Shown here piece by piece: positions 1 to 8,707 of a stretch of DNA of 64,000 bases. The translations under genes were made by a program, and so were the position numbers. Source of the DNA: CAG-791 sp963658405. GTDB taxonomy: Bacteria; Bacillota; Clostridia; Lachnospirales; Lachnospiraceae. Numbering within the stretch: the stretch's first letter is position 1; each line of letters begins with the position of its first letter. The notes beneath the pieces are model-generated. The model was not told the DNA's origin, searched no databases, and saw nothing but the letters and a program-made list of their open reading frames with translations. The stretch spans positions 1 through 64,000 of the forward strand of contig CAVKQI010000001.1 in assembly GCA_963658405.1 (NCBI GenBank). The letters run 5' to 3'.

Positions 1-149
1 GCAGCGGCAGCCTGAGGAGAATTTCGCGAAGGCGAATTCTCCGAAAGAAATGCCCAAAGGCATTTCTTTTGGTCACGAATTGATGACGTTTACGGCATCA
101 ATCGATTTTGAAAAAAATGCCATCAGACATTTCTTTCAAACTTTCTTCC
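1..149 (-). repeat. Intercistronic hairpin repeat, copy A (cut by window edge)
   Basis: First copy of the repeat family that recurs at 21180, 32583, 41855, 45289, 51812, 59869 and 61991. Read on the minus strand it holds a long hairpin (104-142), a second stem (80-103), an extra perfect hairpin seen only here (44-70, arms AAAGAAATGCC/GGCATTTCTTT), the GGAGAATT...AATTCTCC hairpin (16-42), and the edge of the GCAGC-rich hairpin at 1-10. A short frame runs from ATG at 157 to TGA at 98 and includes the peptide KEMSDGIFFKID. By analogy with the other copies it should precede a minus-strand gene lying left of the window. Confidence 0.85.
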
Positions 150-184
150 TGGGTCATTTTCTTCTCTGCCGGTCCTTTTTTATT

Positions 185-251
185 TATTTGTCTATTCTGG
201 CCAGCCACATCGAGGATTTGCGAAGCAAATTCGAGATGTGGCTAAACAGAT
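185..251. repeat. Hairpin ending in CTAAACAGAT (family 2, copy 1)
   Basis: A long imperfect hairpin has outer arms AGCCACATC and GATGTGGCT and an inner stem around GATTTGC/GCAAATTC. It ends in CTAAACAGAT at 242-251. The same ten bases close two other structured intergenic segments, at 57617-57626 and 63573-63582. The left arm ATCTGTTTGG of those copies is degenerate here. Function is unknown. Confidence 0.5.
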
Positions 252-306
252 ACGTTTATTTTTTAAATCCAAAACAATCGCGTAGGTCAAGCAACGAGAT
301 GGTTGG

Positions 307-318
307 TACAACGATATA
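307..318. promoter_or_regulatory. Weak LacI-type operator-like site
   Basis: TACAACGATATA matches the perfect palindrome at 364-375 at ten of twelve positions. It lies upstream of the LacI-family gene at 621. This is an inferred regulator site of low certainty. Confidence 0.3.
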
Positions 319-363
319 CTTGTTGATTCCTATTATCATTCATTTGTACTTTGTTGTCAATAG

Positions 364-375
364 TACAACGTTGTA
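364..375. promoter_or_regulatory. Perfect palindrome TACAACGTTGTA, putative LacI-family operator
   Basis: A 12-base perfect palindrome with the central CG typical of LacI/GalR-family operators lies 246 bases upstream of the LacI-type gene. A near-identical site is at 564-575. The spacing would allow repression by looping. The regulator assignment is inferred from proximity. Confidence 0.5.
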
Positions 376-519
376 TTTATTTTATTTTTACTTCTGCATT
401 TTTTGTCTCGTTTTTATACATTGTATATAGTTTCAAAGCCAATTTAACAGGGAAAATGTCCTGGATCTGCAGGAAATGGCGAATGGGGTTCTGAATAGCC
501 ACGAAATGGGAAGGAACTG

Positions 520-529
520 NNNNNNNNNN
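520..529. other. Assembly gap (10 N) flanked by a short duplication
   Basis: Ten N sit between two copies of AAGGAACTG (511-519 and 533-541). The pattern resembles the join at 9534-9543, so the sequence may be continuous with one duplicated overlap. Promoter spacing across this point cannot be trusted. Confidence 0.8.
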
Positions 530-563
530 GGAAAGGAACTGTCAAACGGATTTATTATACTTG

Positions 564-575
564 TACATCGTTGTA
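564..575. promoter_or_regulatory. Operator-like palindrome TACATCGTTGTA near the lacI promoter
   Basis: One mismatch from the perfect site at 364-375. It lies just after a possible -10 (TATTAT, 553-558) and just before TTGACA at 577-582. Either reading places it where a bound repressor would block transcription of the regulator at 621, which suggests autoregulation. Confidence 0.5.
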
Positions 576-620
576 ATTGACATTAAAATAGAATTATCAG
601 AATACATGAAGGAGATCTGC

Positions 621-1628
621 ATGGTTACACTTAAAGATATTGCACAATATACGCAATTATCCCCCAGTACAGTTTCGATCGTATTAAAGGGAAACGGTGA
701 TGCCCGCAAAATAAAAAAAGAAACACAGCGCACAGTTCTTGATGCTGCCAAAAAGCTGGGCTACAAGCCAAATGTTCAGGCACGGGTTTTACGCGGAGGC
801 AGTTCCAACCGAATGGTCATCACCCTTTTCTGGGCATCTGATATCCGTATTCACATGCTTTCCCGCTTTATCAATGGTTTGCAGGAATGTCTGGTGCAGA
901 ACAATTATCCCTGCGATCTACAGATTAAACCTTATGAGAACAATCGTCTCAATGAAGCCCTGAACAACCAGGCCATCCTGGCATCCAACGGCATGATCAT
1001 CTGTAATCCCTCGGAGACAGACATGGAATTTCTGGAAAGTCTTGATGCCGGAGTTCCTATCGTCCTATACAATCGCTATTCCGATAAATATGCGACCATT
1101 AACATGGACGACCACACCATCGGAGAACTCCCGGCTCATATTTTTGCAAGGCACCGGAAAACAAAACCCGCTATTTTGAAATCACCGGCCACCTTTAACG
1201 GCATGAATATCCGTACTGATATTTTTGCGTCTACTGCTGCAGAGACTGGAATGGATTTACCTGTGTCCATACAGATTCCTGACAGCATGGAGGGAGGCTA
1301 TAAAGGCGCATTACAGCTCTGTTCCGGTGATTTTCTGCCTGACTGTCTGTTTTGTACCTCTGACAGCATCGCTCTTGGTGCTTTAAAGGCATTCCATGAA
1401 AAAGGGATCCGGATCCCAAAGGATATCGAGATCATCAGTGTTGGAAACGGCAACCCCGACCAGGAAGAATATGCAATTCCTTCTCTATCTGTTATCAGTC
1501 TGCCTATGGAAGCTATGGCTGCCGCATGTCTGCGCACTGTTTATACCTTTTTGTCCGGCGGTGATTACAAAGCAGGCACTTCGGGATTTCCAATTCACTA
1601 CGTTGCAAGGGAGAGCTGTCCTGAATAA
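621..1628 (+). CDS. LacI/GalR-family transcriptional regulator
   Basis: A 335-residue DNA-binding regulator. The N-terminus is a LacI helix-turn-helix (TLKDIAQYTQLSPSTVSIVL, about residues 3-22) with a hinge helix near AAKKLGYKPN. The rest is a periplasmic-binding-protein-like sugar sensor with the usual TSDSIALGALKA motif. I chose the ATG at 621 because AAGGAG lies seven bases upstream and the helix-turn-helix begins at once; an in-frame start at 561 would add 20 residues unlike the family. It is the only plus-strand gene in the first 12 kb. Palindromes at 364 and 564 suggest it represses itself and possibly genes to the left. The effector sugar cannot be told from sequence. Confidence 0.93.
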   Translation: MVTLKDIAQYTQLSPSTVSIVLKGNGDARKIKKETQRTVLDAAKKLGYKPNVQARVLRGGSSNRMVITLFWASDIRIHMLSRFINGLQECLVQNNYPCDLQIKPYENNRLNEALNNQAILASNGMIICNPSETDMEFLESLDAGVPIVLYNRYSDKYATINMDDHTIGELPAHIFARHRKTKPAILKSPATFNGMNIRTDIFASTAAETGMDLPVSIQIPDSMEGGYKGALQLCSGDFLPDCLFCTSDSIALGALKAFHEKGIRIPKDIEIISVGNGNPDQEEYAIPSLSVISLPMEAMAAACLRTVYTFLSGGDYKAGTSGFPIHYVARESCPE

Positions 1629-1650
1629 CCCAGACAGCTCTGTTTATGTT
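1612..1650 (+). terminator. Rho-independent terminator of the LacI-type gene
   Basis: Arms AGAGCTGTC (1612-1620) and GACAGCTCT (1633-1641) are followed by GTTTATGTTT. The hairpin overlaps the last codons and stop of the gene. Confidence 0.7.
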
Positions 1651-1697
1651 TCCTCCCGGGATACCACGGGCAGTATGCCGGTAATTTTTAATAAAAT

Positions 1698-1758
1698 AAT
1701 ACTTTCCCAATCTACCGGACTATAGGATCGACCTGAATCCGGGTGATCAGGAAAGTAT
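1698..1758 (-). terminator. Probable terminator after the GH20 gene
   Basis: On the minus strand, downstream of the GH20 stop at 1766, the arms ATACTTTCC and GGAAAGTAT enclose a second GC-rich stem (ATCCGG/CCGGAT-like). They are followed by TATTATTTTATT. It would end the sugar-utilisation transcript and face the lacI terminator. Confidence 0.55.
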
Positions 1759-1765
1759 TAATTGC

Positions 1766-3640
1766 CTACAGTGCCGAGGGCGTTGCGATATTCTCCCACT
1801 CAAAGTAAGCAAGTTTCTGAAGCTCTGTCTCCGGCTCTTCTGCGTTCCAGCCATAGGCAAAGGGCAGCAGCGGCTCCTCCAGCTCCTCGATCCGGTCTGT
1901 CACGCCGTTTACATAATTGCGCAGGCTCTCTCCTACCTCGATGAGGCGCTGGCGCAGACCGCCGATGCGGATGGACTGCACGTCAAAACCGAAGGTCTTA
2001 TTTTCCTTATACCACTGCTCCTTGAAGACGTGGTAGAACGCATCCAGCTGCACTGCCAGCTCCGGGATCTCCATCTCGCTGATCACCCGCAGGCTCTCTT
2101 TGTCTCCTTCCAGATAGGCCCTGCGCAGGCGAATCCCCAGATCTGCCTTCATGGTCAGGGCCTGACAAAGACCTGCCTGAGTGCGCAGCACCTGGGAAAA
2201 CCGGCTCTTCTCACCGCGAACCAATGCGCTGTCCAGCGCCTCTACCGTCTTTGCGTAATAACCTTCCTCCAGGGAAGCTGCCACAGAATCGAAAGTCCCT
2301 GTGAAGGGATCATTGTAGAGCAGGAACTTGCTGGCATTATTAAGAGCACCGGGCTGCTCTGCGCCGGGATTGGCCTGATCGGCGAGGAGATAATCCGCCC
2401 AGGTGATACCGGTCAATGTCTTAAAGCCGTCCTCGGTCAAGGCCCCCTCATAGGCTTCATTGGCATCGGCAAAGAGTGCCGGCAGGGTGGAAAACTGGCT
2501 GGCCTCTGCGCCGTTATCTCCCCAACCGGTGATGACTACCGAAGAAATCCCCTTCTTTTTGCAGGCCGTCATGGCGGCCTTTCCGATGGCGATACTGTAG
2601 TGATTGTTGGGTGTAAAGCCGCTCCACTTCCAGGCACCTCCCGCAAAGGCAATCCGCTTTGTCAGAGACAGATGACTGTCGATCATCTTTTCATAGTGTG
2701 TCTCATCGGTTGAATAATAATCCCAATAGACAAGCTCTATATTTTCCGGAATCTCTATGCCGGTATTTTCTGCCGTCTTTGCGCCGTCCTGGGCATAATA
2801 ATCCCCGCCGCAGGAGAGCCGGAAGAACATATCGCTCCACATCTGGGGCTCCAGATCGTATTTGCGGCAGATCTCCAGCACCCGTGCAAGATGCCGCTGC
2901 ATGATGCCGATCCGGTCCTGATAGCCATGCGCATCCAGATACTTGCCGAGCCCCACCATGTGTGCCTCGTCCATGCCGATGTTGATGCGCTTAGAGGGAA
3001 AGGCCGCTGCCACAGAGCCCAGGTAACGATCGAGGAATGCATACGTTCTCTCATCCTCTGCCAGCAGAATATCGTTGACGTCGGTGAATTCCTGATAATG
3101 CGGATAACGCATCAGCTGGTTAAAGTGGGCCAGGGTCTGCACATAAGGCCGCAGCTCCATGCCAAAGATCTCCGCATAGGCCGCTGCCTCCTGAATTTCC
3201 TCTCTGGAATAGGCGCCGCGCATATAGCCTGTATACGGTTCTCCCTCCACACGGATCGTATCCTCGATATAGAGGCCCAGGAAGTGATAGCCCATCAGGG
3301 AAAGGGTGCGGATCAGCTCCTTGATCGTCTCTACCCGCAGCACGGCGTTGCGGGAGCAGTCCGCCATGTAGCCCAGTTCTGCAAACCCTCTGCTCTCCTC
3401 TCCGCTCTTTTCCGCACTCTGGGCCGCTGCCAGCAGCGCCCGGCAAAGGTCTGTCCGCTCTGAATAGGTGATCCGCAATGTATCACTCTCTTTATCAAAG
3501 TGATATCCCGGTGCTCTCTGCGCATCCTTTACGGCCTCCAGGGAAAAAGTCCCCTGCTCCGCTCCCTCTGCCAGGATCGGCGCCGTCTCCCGCACCAGAT
3601 CCTCATATTCCTTTTGCTGCTGTGTCAATGTGATCTTCAA
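1766..3640 (-). CDS. Glycoside hydrolase family 20 beta-N-acetylhexosaminidase
   Basis: A 624-residue cytoplasmic enzyme without signal peptide, predicted to release terminal beta-linked N-acetylhexosamines. The family's catalytic Asp-Glu pair is visible in RINIGMDEAHMVG (about residue 220), inside a TIM barrel that starts near GYHFLGLYIEDTIRVEGEPY. The long alpha-helical C-terminal part resembles the Streptococcus-type GH20 enzymes. Translation appears to start at TTG with GGAGGGGG eight bases upstream; no ATG fits. It is the last gene of the sugar locus, 259 bases after the GH13 gene, and a terminator lies in that gap, so it may have its own promoter. Pairing with GH1 and GH13 enzymes is unusual, and the natural substrate is uncertain. 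Confidence 0.85.
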   Translation of the reverse strand: MKITLTQQQKEYEDLVRETAPILAEGAEQGTFSLEAVKDAQRAPGYHFDKESDTLRITYSERTDLCRALLAAAQSAEKSGEESRGFAELGYMADCSRNAVLRVETIKELIRTLSLMGYHFLGLYIEDTIRVEGEPYTGYMRGAYSREEIQEAAAYAEIFGMELRPYVQTLAHFNQLMRYPHYQEFTDVNDILLAEDERTYAFLDRYLGSVAAAFPSKRINIGMDEAHMVGLGKYLDAHGYQDRIGIMQRHLARVLEICRKYDLEPQMWSDMFFRLSCGGDYYAQDGAKTAENTGIEIPENIELVYWDYYSTDETHYEKMIDSHLSLTKRIAFAGGAWKWSGFTPNNHYSIAIGKAAMTACKKKGISSVVITGWGDNGAEASQFSTLPALFADANEAYEGALTEDGFKTLTGITWADYLLADQANPGAEQPGALNNASKFLLYNDPFTGTFDSVAASLEEGYYAKTVEALDSALVRGEKSRFSQVLRTQAGLCQALTMKADLGIRLRRAYLEGDKESLRVISEMEIPELAVQLDAFYHVFKEQWYKENKTFGFDVQSIRIGGLRQRLIEVGESLRNYVNGVTDRIEELEEPLLPFAYGWNAEEPETELQKLAYFEWENIATPSAL

Positions 3641-3689
3641 ATTATGTATCCCCCTCCGTTCTCTTTTTTGTCTTTACAGTTCTTCTTTC

Positions 3690-3745
3690 TATAACTTCCG
3701 TCCCGGAAGTATCTTGATCTTGGAAGTACCTTGATCCCGGAAGCA
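3690..3745 (-). repeat. Short degenerate tandem repeat before the GH20 gene
   Basis: About two and a half copies of a 19-20 base unit (minus-strand consensus ACTTCCRRGATCAAGRT) lie 50-105 bases upstream of the GH20 start. They could be regulator-binding direct repeats or simple slippage. No promoter was clearly identified within them. Confidence 0.5.
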
Positions 3746-3853
3746 CATCCATCCTTGTAATGGATCTGTCTTCTGTCTTCACAATGCCTTTGTCATTTTT
3801 TTCTGCGTACATTACCTATTTTGCATCAGCATTTCTTCCCTGTCCAGACAAAA

Positions 3854-3884
3854 CCGGCATGCTCTTTGCAATCGAGCATGCCGG
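3854..3884 (-). terminator. Terminator after the GH13 gene
   Basis: Perfect nine-base arms CCGGCATGC and GCATGCCGG are followed on the minus strand by TTTTG. It lies just past the stop of the sucrose-phosphorylase-like gene and probably reduces read-through into the GH20 gene. Confidence 0.7.
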
Positions 3885-3898
3885 TACGAACAGATATG

Positions 3899-5332
3899 TT
3901 AAAACTCTACAATCTTTCCATTATGGGTCACGGTGAACTTTCTGGCTGCAAAGTCTGCATCCAGCACCGCCTCATCTTCGCCGTTTCGGCGGACGATCCG
4001 CAGAGAGTGATCGTCGGTATTTTCCAGTGCGAAGCTGCCGTTAAAGGCATCCGCCGTATTGCGGAACTCCATGAGCTTTAACAGGCTGGCCACCACGGGT
4101 CTTTGCACTTCCTGGGCGATCTCTTCCTTTGTGTAATAATGACGGTTGATATTGCGGCCCACCTTGGTCTCTTCCAGGAGCTTTAAGTCATTTCTGCCGG
4201 CTAAGAGGCCCACATAGTAGACCTGCGGGATGCCGGGCGCAAAGAACTGCACGGCTCTGGCCAGCAGATAGGCATCATCGTCATCGCCCAGCGCTGAATA
4301 ATAGGAGCAGTTGACCTGGTAGATGTCCAGGTTGTTGTAGGCCTCCGAGCTGTAGATCTTCTTGACATTGGCGCCGTATTTAAAGATATCCTCTTTGGTC
4401 CGCAGGATCTCCTCATCCGGCAGCAGATCCTTGACATCCACCACACCGATGCCGTCGTGGGTATCCAGCGTAGTGAAGCAGTTGCGGGGGCAGATCTCCA
4501 GCCAATGCTTTAAGTATTCTGTCTGTCCGTAGTAAATGCCGTTTAAGAGCAGCATAGGCAATGCAAAGTCATAGACCGGGAAATCCTTGGCCGCGATCTT
4601 CTGCTGCATGGTATAGTGCTCATGGATCTCCGGCAGGATCTCCACATTCTTGGGCTTTAGGATATCCTCTGCCTCTTTTAATAATTCCCATACATCCGGC
4701 TCCACAAAGAAGCAGGAAGTATCCGCCCGCTTGGTGGCATAGGCAAAGGCATCCAGACGGATCAGGGCGGCGCCGTGGTCTGCCATCCACTCTAAGTTGC
4801 TGCGAAGGAACTGCTTTGCCGTCTCGCTCTTGCAATTGATATCGATCTGTTCCTCATCAAAGGTACACCACACCTTTTCCTCGGTGCCGTCCGCAAAGTG
4901 AGCGATGGTATAGGGCGCTCTGGGCTTTCTCTTGTAGATCTTGTCCACCTGCTCCTGGGTCGGCTCGCCGTTTTCCCAGAAATCCTTGTAGCGGATAAAG
5001 AGATCATGCCACTTCGAGGCATCCTTTTTTTCCAGGAAATCCTGATAGTAAGGGCTGTGCGCAGAGATGTGGTTGATCATATAGTCAAACATCAGATAAT
5101 AATTCTCTGCAATAGCCTTTACGTCATCCCAGTTTCCGAAGGCCGGATCCACTTCCTTATACTCCATCGGCGCAAAGCCACGGTCTCCGGAGGAAGGAAA
5201 GAAAGGCAGGATATGCACGCCTCCGATAGCCCCGGAAAAATACGTATTCAGTACCTCGTTTAAATCCTTCAGATCATGCCCCATGGAGTCCGAATAGGTG
5301 ATGAGCATGATTTTATTTTCCAAATGCTTCAT
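3899..5332 (-). CDS. GH13 sucrose phosphorylase-like enzyme
   Basis: A 477-residue enzyme of the GH13 subfamily that holds sucrose phosphorylases, which split sucrose with phosphate into glucose 1-phosphate and fructose. Family landmarks are the N-terminal MLITYSDSMG, HILPFFPSSGDRGF, the nucleophile Asp in ALIRLDAFAYATKR, the acid/base Glu in EILPEIHEHY and the transition-state Asp in TTLDTHDGIGVVD. The length matches the family. A fructokinase lies at 29776, which would use released fructose, but it is not in the same operon. Related members act on sucrose 6-phosphate, glucosylglycerate or glucosylglycerol, so the substrate is not settled. AAGGAAAAG precedes the ATG. It is 71 bases after the GH1 gene. 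Confidence 0.85.
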   Translation of the reverse strand: MKHLENKIMLITYSDSMGHDLKDLNEVLNTYFSGAIGGVHILPFFPSSGDRGFAPMEYKEVDPAFGNWDDVKAIAENYYLMFDYMINHISAHSPYYQDFLEKKDASKWHDLFIRYKDFWENGEPTQEQVDKIYKRKPRAPYTIAHFADGTEEKVWCTFDEEQIDINCKSETAKQFLRSNLEWMADHGAALIRLDAFAYATKRADTSCFFVEPDVWELLKEAEDILKPKNVEILPEIHEHYTMQQKIAAKDFPVYDFALPMLLLNGIYYGQTEYLKHWLEICPRNCFTTLDTHDGIGVVDVKDLLPDEEILRTKEDIFKYGANVKKIYSSEAYNNLDIYQVNCSYYSALGDDDDAYLLARAVQFFAPGIPQVYYVGLLAGRNDLKLLEETKVGRNINRHYYTKEEIAQEVQRPVVASLLKLMEFRNTADAFNGSFALENTDDHSLRIVRRNGEDEAVLDADFAARKFTVTHNGKIVEF

Positions 5333-5403
5333 AGATTTCTTTTCCTTTTTTTACTGATTTATCACGTGTTGCTGCAGCCTGCCGGAAAAGCTGTCAGGCT
5401 TTC

Positions 5404-6768
5404 CTACAGGTTTTCTCCGTTGGCTGCGATCACATCCTGATAGAAATAACCGGAATCCTTTATCGTCCTCTTCTGGGTCTGATAGTCCACGTAGATCAGG
5501 CCGAAGCGCTCGGAATAACCGTAGGACCACTCGAAATTGTCATGGCTGCTCCATGCAAAATACCCCCGCAGATCCACGCCGTCCTCCGCCGCCCGGCGGT
5601 ATTCCTGCAGATAGCGGTGCATGAAGTCCACGCGTGCAGCGTCATGTACTTTGCCGTCCAGGGATACCCAGTCGTGGGAGGACATGCCGTTTTCTGTATT
5701 ATAGAAAGGCTTCTGATAGCGCTCATAGAGGAATTTCGGTGCCCAGTACATGCAGGCCGGTGTCACAGGCCACTGGATCGCCGTCTTTGCGGCGCCGTCC
5801 GGACGCTTTACCCGGACCGGATCACCATTTTCATCGGCACGGACCGGCACGGCATTGTACATATTCTGTCCGTAAAAATCCAGGGGCTCGGAGATGATCT
5901 TCCAGTCCTCTTCGGTCAGCGGCGGCATGTACTTTCCGAAATAGCGCACTGCCTCCTCCGGGTAATGTCCGAAGAATACCGGATCCGACCACAGAGCGAT
6001 ATTCCAGACGGCCGCCTGCAGGTTGTCATCCGGCAGCACGAAGTTGGCTCTTCTGGCCGCCTCTATATCCTCTGCACTCTCGGTCTCGGGATAATAGAGT
6101 CCGCTGCAGGGCGCGCATCCCACCTCAATGGGGCGCTTTGCATGCCGGCGCAGCTCCTGCACTGCTCTGCCGTGGGCCTTTAAGAGATTCTGCCATACAT
6201 GGAAGAATTCATAGCCGCCCACTTTAAGGCCCGGCGCATGCTCTCCGGTAAGATATCCCAGTCCTGCCACGCACTGCGGCTCATTGATGGTAAAAAACTT
6301 TGTCACCCGATCGGAGAAACGCTCTGCTACAATCTTTGCATAAGCGGCAAACCATTCCACGATATCCGGATTCATCCATCCGCCACGGAGCTGGAGCGCA
6401 TAGGGAAGATCCCAGTGATAAAGGGTAATAAAAGGCTCAATGCCTTCTTCTAAAAGCGCATCGATCAGGGCATCGTAGTAAGCCAGTCCCTTTTCATTGA
6501 CCTCTCCTGTGCCCTCCGGCAGGATCCTGGACCAGCTTAAGGAAAAGCGATAGGCCCCGATGCCCAGCTCCTTCATGAGCTTTACATCTTCCTTAAAGCG
6601 ATGATACTGATCACAGGCCACATCGCCGTTTTGTCCTTCATAAATATGTCCCGGCTCTTTGCAAAAGACGTCCCAGATATTTAATCCCTTGCCGTCCTCA
6701 TAGGCTGCGCCTTCCACCTGATAAGAAGCAGTCGCCGTGCCCCAGACAAAATCCTTTCGAAATCCCAT
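5404..6768 (-). CDS. Glycoside hydrolase family 1 beta-glucosidase
   Basis: A 454-residue intracellular GH1 enzyme. The family N-terminal signature FVWGTATASYQVEGA is present, the acid/base Glu sits in FFTINEPQCVAG, and the nucleophile Glu in YNTENGMSS. The C-terminal ends in the typical GYSERFGLIYVDYQTQKR segment. The absence of a phosphate-loop and its link to an ABC transporter, not a PTS, favour beta-glucosidase over 6-phospho-beta-glucosidase. GAGGAAAA precedes the ATG. It lies 74 bases after the permease gene, with a GC-rich hairpin between them, and should hydrolyse an imported beta-glycoside. Confidence 0.92.
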   Translation of the reverse strand: MGFRKDFVWGTATASYQVEGAAYEDGKGLNIWDVFCKEPGHIYEGQNGDVACDQYHRFKEDVKLMKELGIGAYRFSLSWSRILPEGTGEVNEKGLAYYDALIDALLEEGIEPFITLYHWDLPYALQLRGGWMNPDIVEWFAAYAKIVAERFSDRVTKFFTINEPQCVAGLGYLTGEHAPGLKVGGYEFFHVWQNLLKAHGRAVQELRRHAKRPIEVGCAPCSGLYYPETESAEDIEAARRANFVLPDDNLQAAVWNIALWSDPVFFGHYPEEAVRYFGKYMPPLTEEDWKIISEPLDFYGQNMYNAVPVRADENGDPVRVKRPDGAAKTAIQWPVTPACMYWAPKFLYERYQKPFYNTENGMSSHDWVSLDGKVHDAARVDFMHRYLQEYRRAAEDGVDLRGYFAWSSHDNFEWSYGYSERFGLIYVDYQTQKRTIKDSGYFYQDVIAANGENL

Positions 6769-6789
6769 ATTATTTTTTCCTCATAATTC

Positions 6790-6820
6790 GCCGGCCAAGC
6801 CGCTCTTTGGCTTCGCCGGC
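6790..6820 (-). other. GC-rich hairpin between permease and GH1 genes
   Basis: The arms GCCGGC...AAGCC and GGCTT..GCCGGC form a strong stem in the 74-base gap. No U-run follows on the minus strand, so it is more likely an mRNA-stability or processing element than a terminator. Confidence 0.45.
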
Positions 6821-6842
6821 AGATTTTTCTCCAATGAATTGC

Positions 6843-7691
6843 TTAGCCCTTTACGCTTCCTGCTACGATACCTTCGATAATGTACTTCTGTCCGATCAGA
6901 TACAGGATCAGCACCGGCAGCATCATCAGCACCAGGCCTGCCATCATGGGTGCATAATCGGCGGAATGGGTGGTCAGGAAGGAATAGGTCATCAGCGGCA
7001 GGGTCTTAACTTCCTTTACAGAGAGGAAAGTGCTGGCCAGAATGTAGTCATTCCAGATGGACAAAGCGGTAAAGACCACGCAGGTGATGGTGATGGGTTT
7101 CAGCAGCGGATAGATAATGCTGAAAAAGGTCTTCTCGGAAGAAGCGCCGTCGATCAGAGCTGCCTCATCCAGTTCCTCCGGAATGCCGCCGATAAAGCCG
7201 CAGTAAAGGAATGTGGGGAACGGAATATTAAGACCGATATGGAAGAAAGTGACGATCCAGATATTGTTGGCCATTCCCAGCGTGGAGCCATAGATTTTTA
7301 CCAGAGGGATCATGACTACCTGGAAGGGGATGACCATAGCGGCCACCAGGATCATGTAGACGATCTTATTGATCTTCCAGCTGCTGTAGCGGGTGAGCAC
7401 ATAGGCATTCATGGCGCTGAGCACGGAGCTTATCACCGTGGCGATGACGCAGATCAGGATGGAATTTAAGAATGCCTGTGCAAAGTTCATCTTCTCCAAC
7501 GCAGTGGCATAATTCTCCACATGCAGGATCGTGGGAAGACTGAACGGATTGGATACAAACTCCGAGGATTCCTTAAAGCTGTTTAAGATCACCAGGAAGA
7601 AGGGCATCACGAAAAGGATGGCCAGCAGAAGAACGATGATGAAAATGAGCCACTGCAGGTTTTTCTTTTTTTTCATGCTTCTCTTTTTCAT
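6843..7691 (-). CDS. Carbohydrate ABC transporter permease, MalG type
   Basis: A 282-residue inner-membrane permease with six predicted membrane helices, the first at about residues 13-35 after a lysine-rich N-terminus. The permease EAA-type loop is visible as EELDEAALIDGASSEKTFF, where the ATPase docks. The C-terminus IEGIVAGSVKG is typical of MalG-like proteins. Its start overlaps the stop of the MalF-type gene by one base, indicating translational coupling. No ATPase gene is in the locus, so the pair probably uses a shared MsmK-type ATPase encoded elsewhere. Confidence 0.93.
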   Translation of the reverse strand: MKKRSMKKKKNLQWLIFIIVLLLAILFVMPFFLVILNSFKESSEFVSNPFSLPTILHVENYATALEKMNFAQAFLNSILICVIATVISSVLSAMNAYVLTRYSSWKINKIVYMILVAAMVIPFQVVMIPLVKIYGSTLGMANNIWIVTFFHIGLNIPFPTFLYCGFIGGIPEELDEAALIDGASSEKTFFSIIYPLLKPITITCVVFTALSIWNDYILASTFLSVKEVKTLPLMTYSFLTTHSADYAPMMAGLVLMMLPVLILYLIGQKYIIEGIVAGSVKG

Positions 7692-8566
7692 TATCCATTT
7701 ACCTCCTTCTTCTTGGAGCTGGTCACCTGGATCAGGGAAATGATCGCTACGATGATGAACAGTACCACTGCCTCTGCCTGACCTTTGCCGTACTCAAAGT
7801 TGGAAAAGGCTGTCTGGTAGATCTTTAAGGCCAGCAGCTCGGTGGACTTGTAGGGGCCGCCGGAGGTCAGGGACAGGTTGACGTCAAAGGACATAAATGC
7901 CTTGGAAATAGCCATGAACGTACAGATGGTGATAGAGGAACGGATCATGGGGAGCTTTACAAAACGGAACAGCTGGAAACCGGTGGCACCGTCGATCTCT
8001 GCTGCCTCCAGCATCTCGCTGGAGATATTGTTAAGGCCTGCCACGTAAATGACCATCAGGTAGCCGCCCATCTGCCATACTGTCACGATGATCAGGGCGA
8101 TCAGCGCCGTGACGGGCTTTGTCAGCATGGAAGTTTCCAGTGCCTCCCACCCTGCCGTCTGGCCGATCTTGGTCACGGCAAAGGAGAAGATGTAATTCCA
8201 GATATAACCCATGATGATGCCGCCGATCATGTTGGCTGCAAAGAAGCAGGTTCTGAAAACGCTCTGGAGCTTGATGCCTGCGGTCAGCAGCATAGCCAGC
8301 ACCAGACCCAGCACGTTGCTGAGCACTACGACAAAGAATACATAGATGAAGGTCTTTCCGAGGGAGGACATAAATGTCTTATCCTGGAAGATCTCGATAT
8401 AGTTCTGGATGCCCACCATATCATAATTGGGAGAAAGGCCGTTCCAGTTTGTAAATGTCAGATAAACACCGTAGACCAGGGGCATGATCACTACCAGTGC
8501 CCAGATCAGCATCGGCGGAATGACAAATTCGCAAAAGAGCTTGATTCCCTTTTTCTTCTTATCCAT
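7691..8566 (-). CDS. Carbohydrate ABC transporter permease, MalF type
   Basis: A 291-residue inner-membrane permease with six predicted helices. The coupling-loop sequence SEMLEAAEIDGATGFQLFRF matches the sugar-permease EAA motif. It pairs with the MalG-type protein directly downstream and the lipoprotein receptor upstream to import an oligosaccharide. GAGGTCCTT precedes the ATG. The 235-base gap to the binding-protein gene holds a strong hairpin, the usual arrangement for keeping receptor levels above permease levels. Confidence 0.93.
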   Translation of the reverse strand: MDKKKKGIKLFCEFVIPPMLIWALVVIMPLVYGVYLTFTNWNGLSPNYDMVGIQNYIEIFQDKTFMSSLGKTFIYVFFVVVLSNVLGLVLAMLLTAGIKLQSVFRTCFFAANMIGGIIMGYIWNYIFSFAVTKIGQTAGWEALETSMLTKPVTALIALIIVTVWQMGGYLMVIYVAGLNNISSEMLEAAEIDGATGFQLFRFVKLPMIRSSITICTFMAISKAFMSFDVNLSLTSGGPYKSTELLALKIYQTAFSNFEYGKGQAEAVVLFIIVAIISLIQVTSSKKKEVNG

Positions 8567-8707
8567 AAGGACCTCATTTCTTTTTGTAAAAACGGGTCAG
8601 CACCCGGTGATCGCAAGGTAAACTGCATCGTTTCAGACAATGCAGCCTTCAAAATCCTCAGGTAACCTGAACAGCTGCCGATTTTTCATAACAAACTGCA
8701 TAAATAG

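Noticed and set aside
50..430. A 126-residue plus-strand frame
   Set aside because: It starts within the repeat hairpins, runs through a palindrome and AT-rich promoter DNA, and its phenylalanine/isoleucine-rich product reflects base composition.
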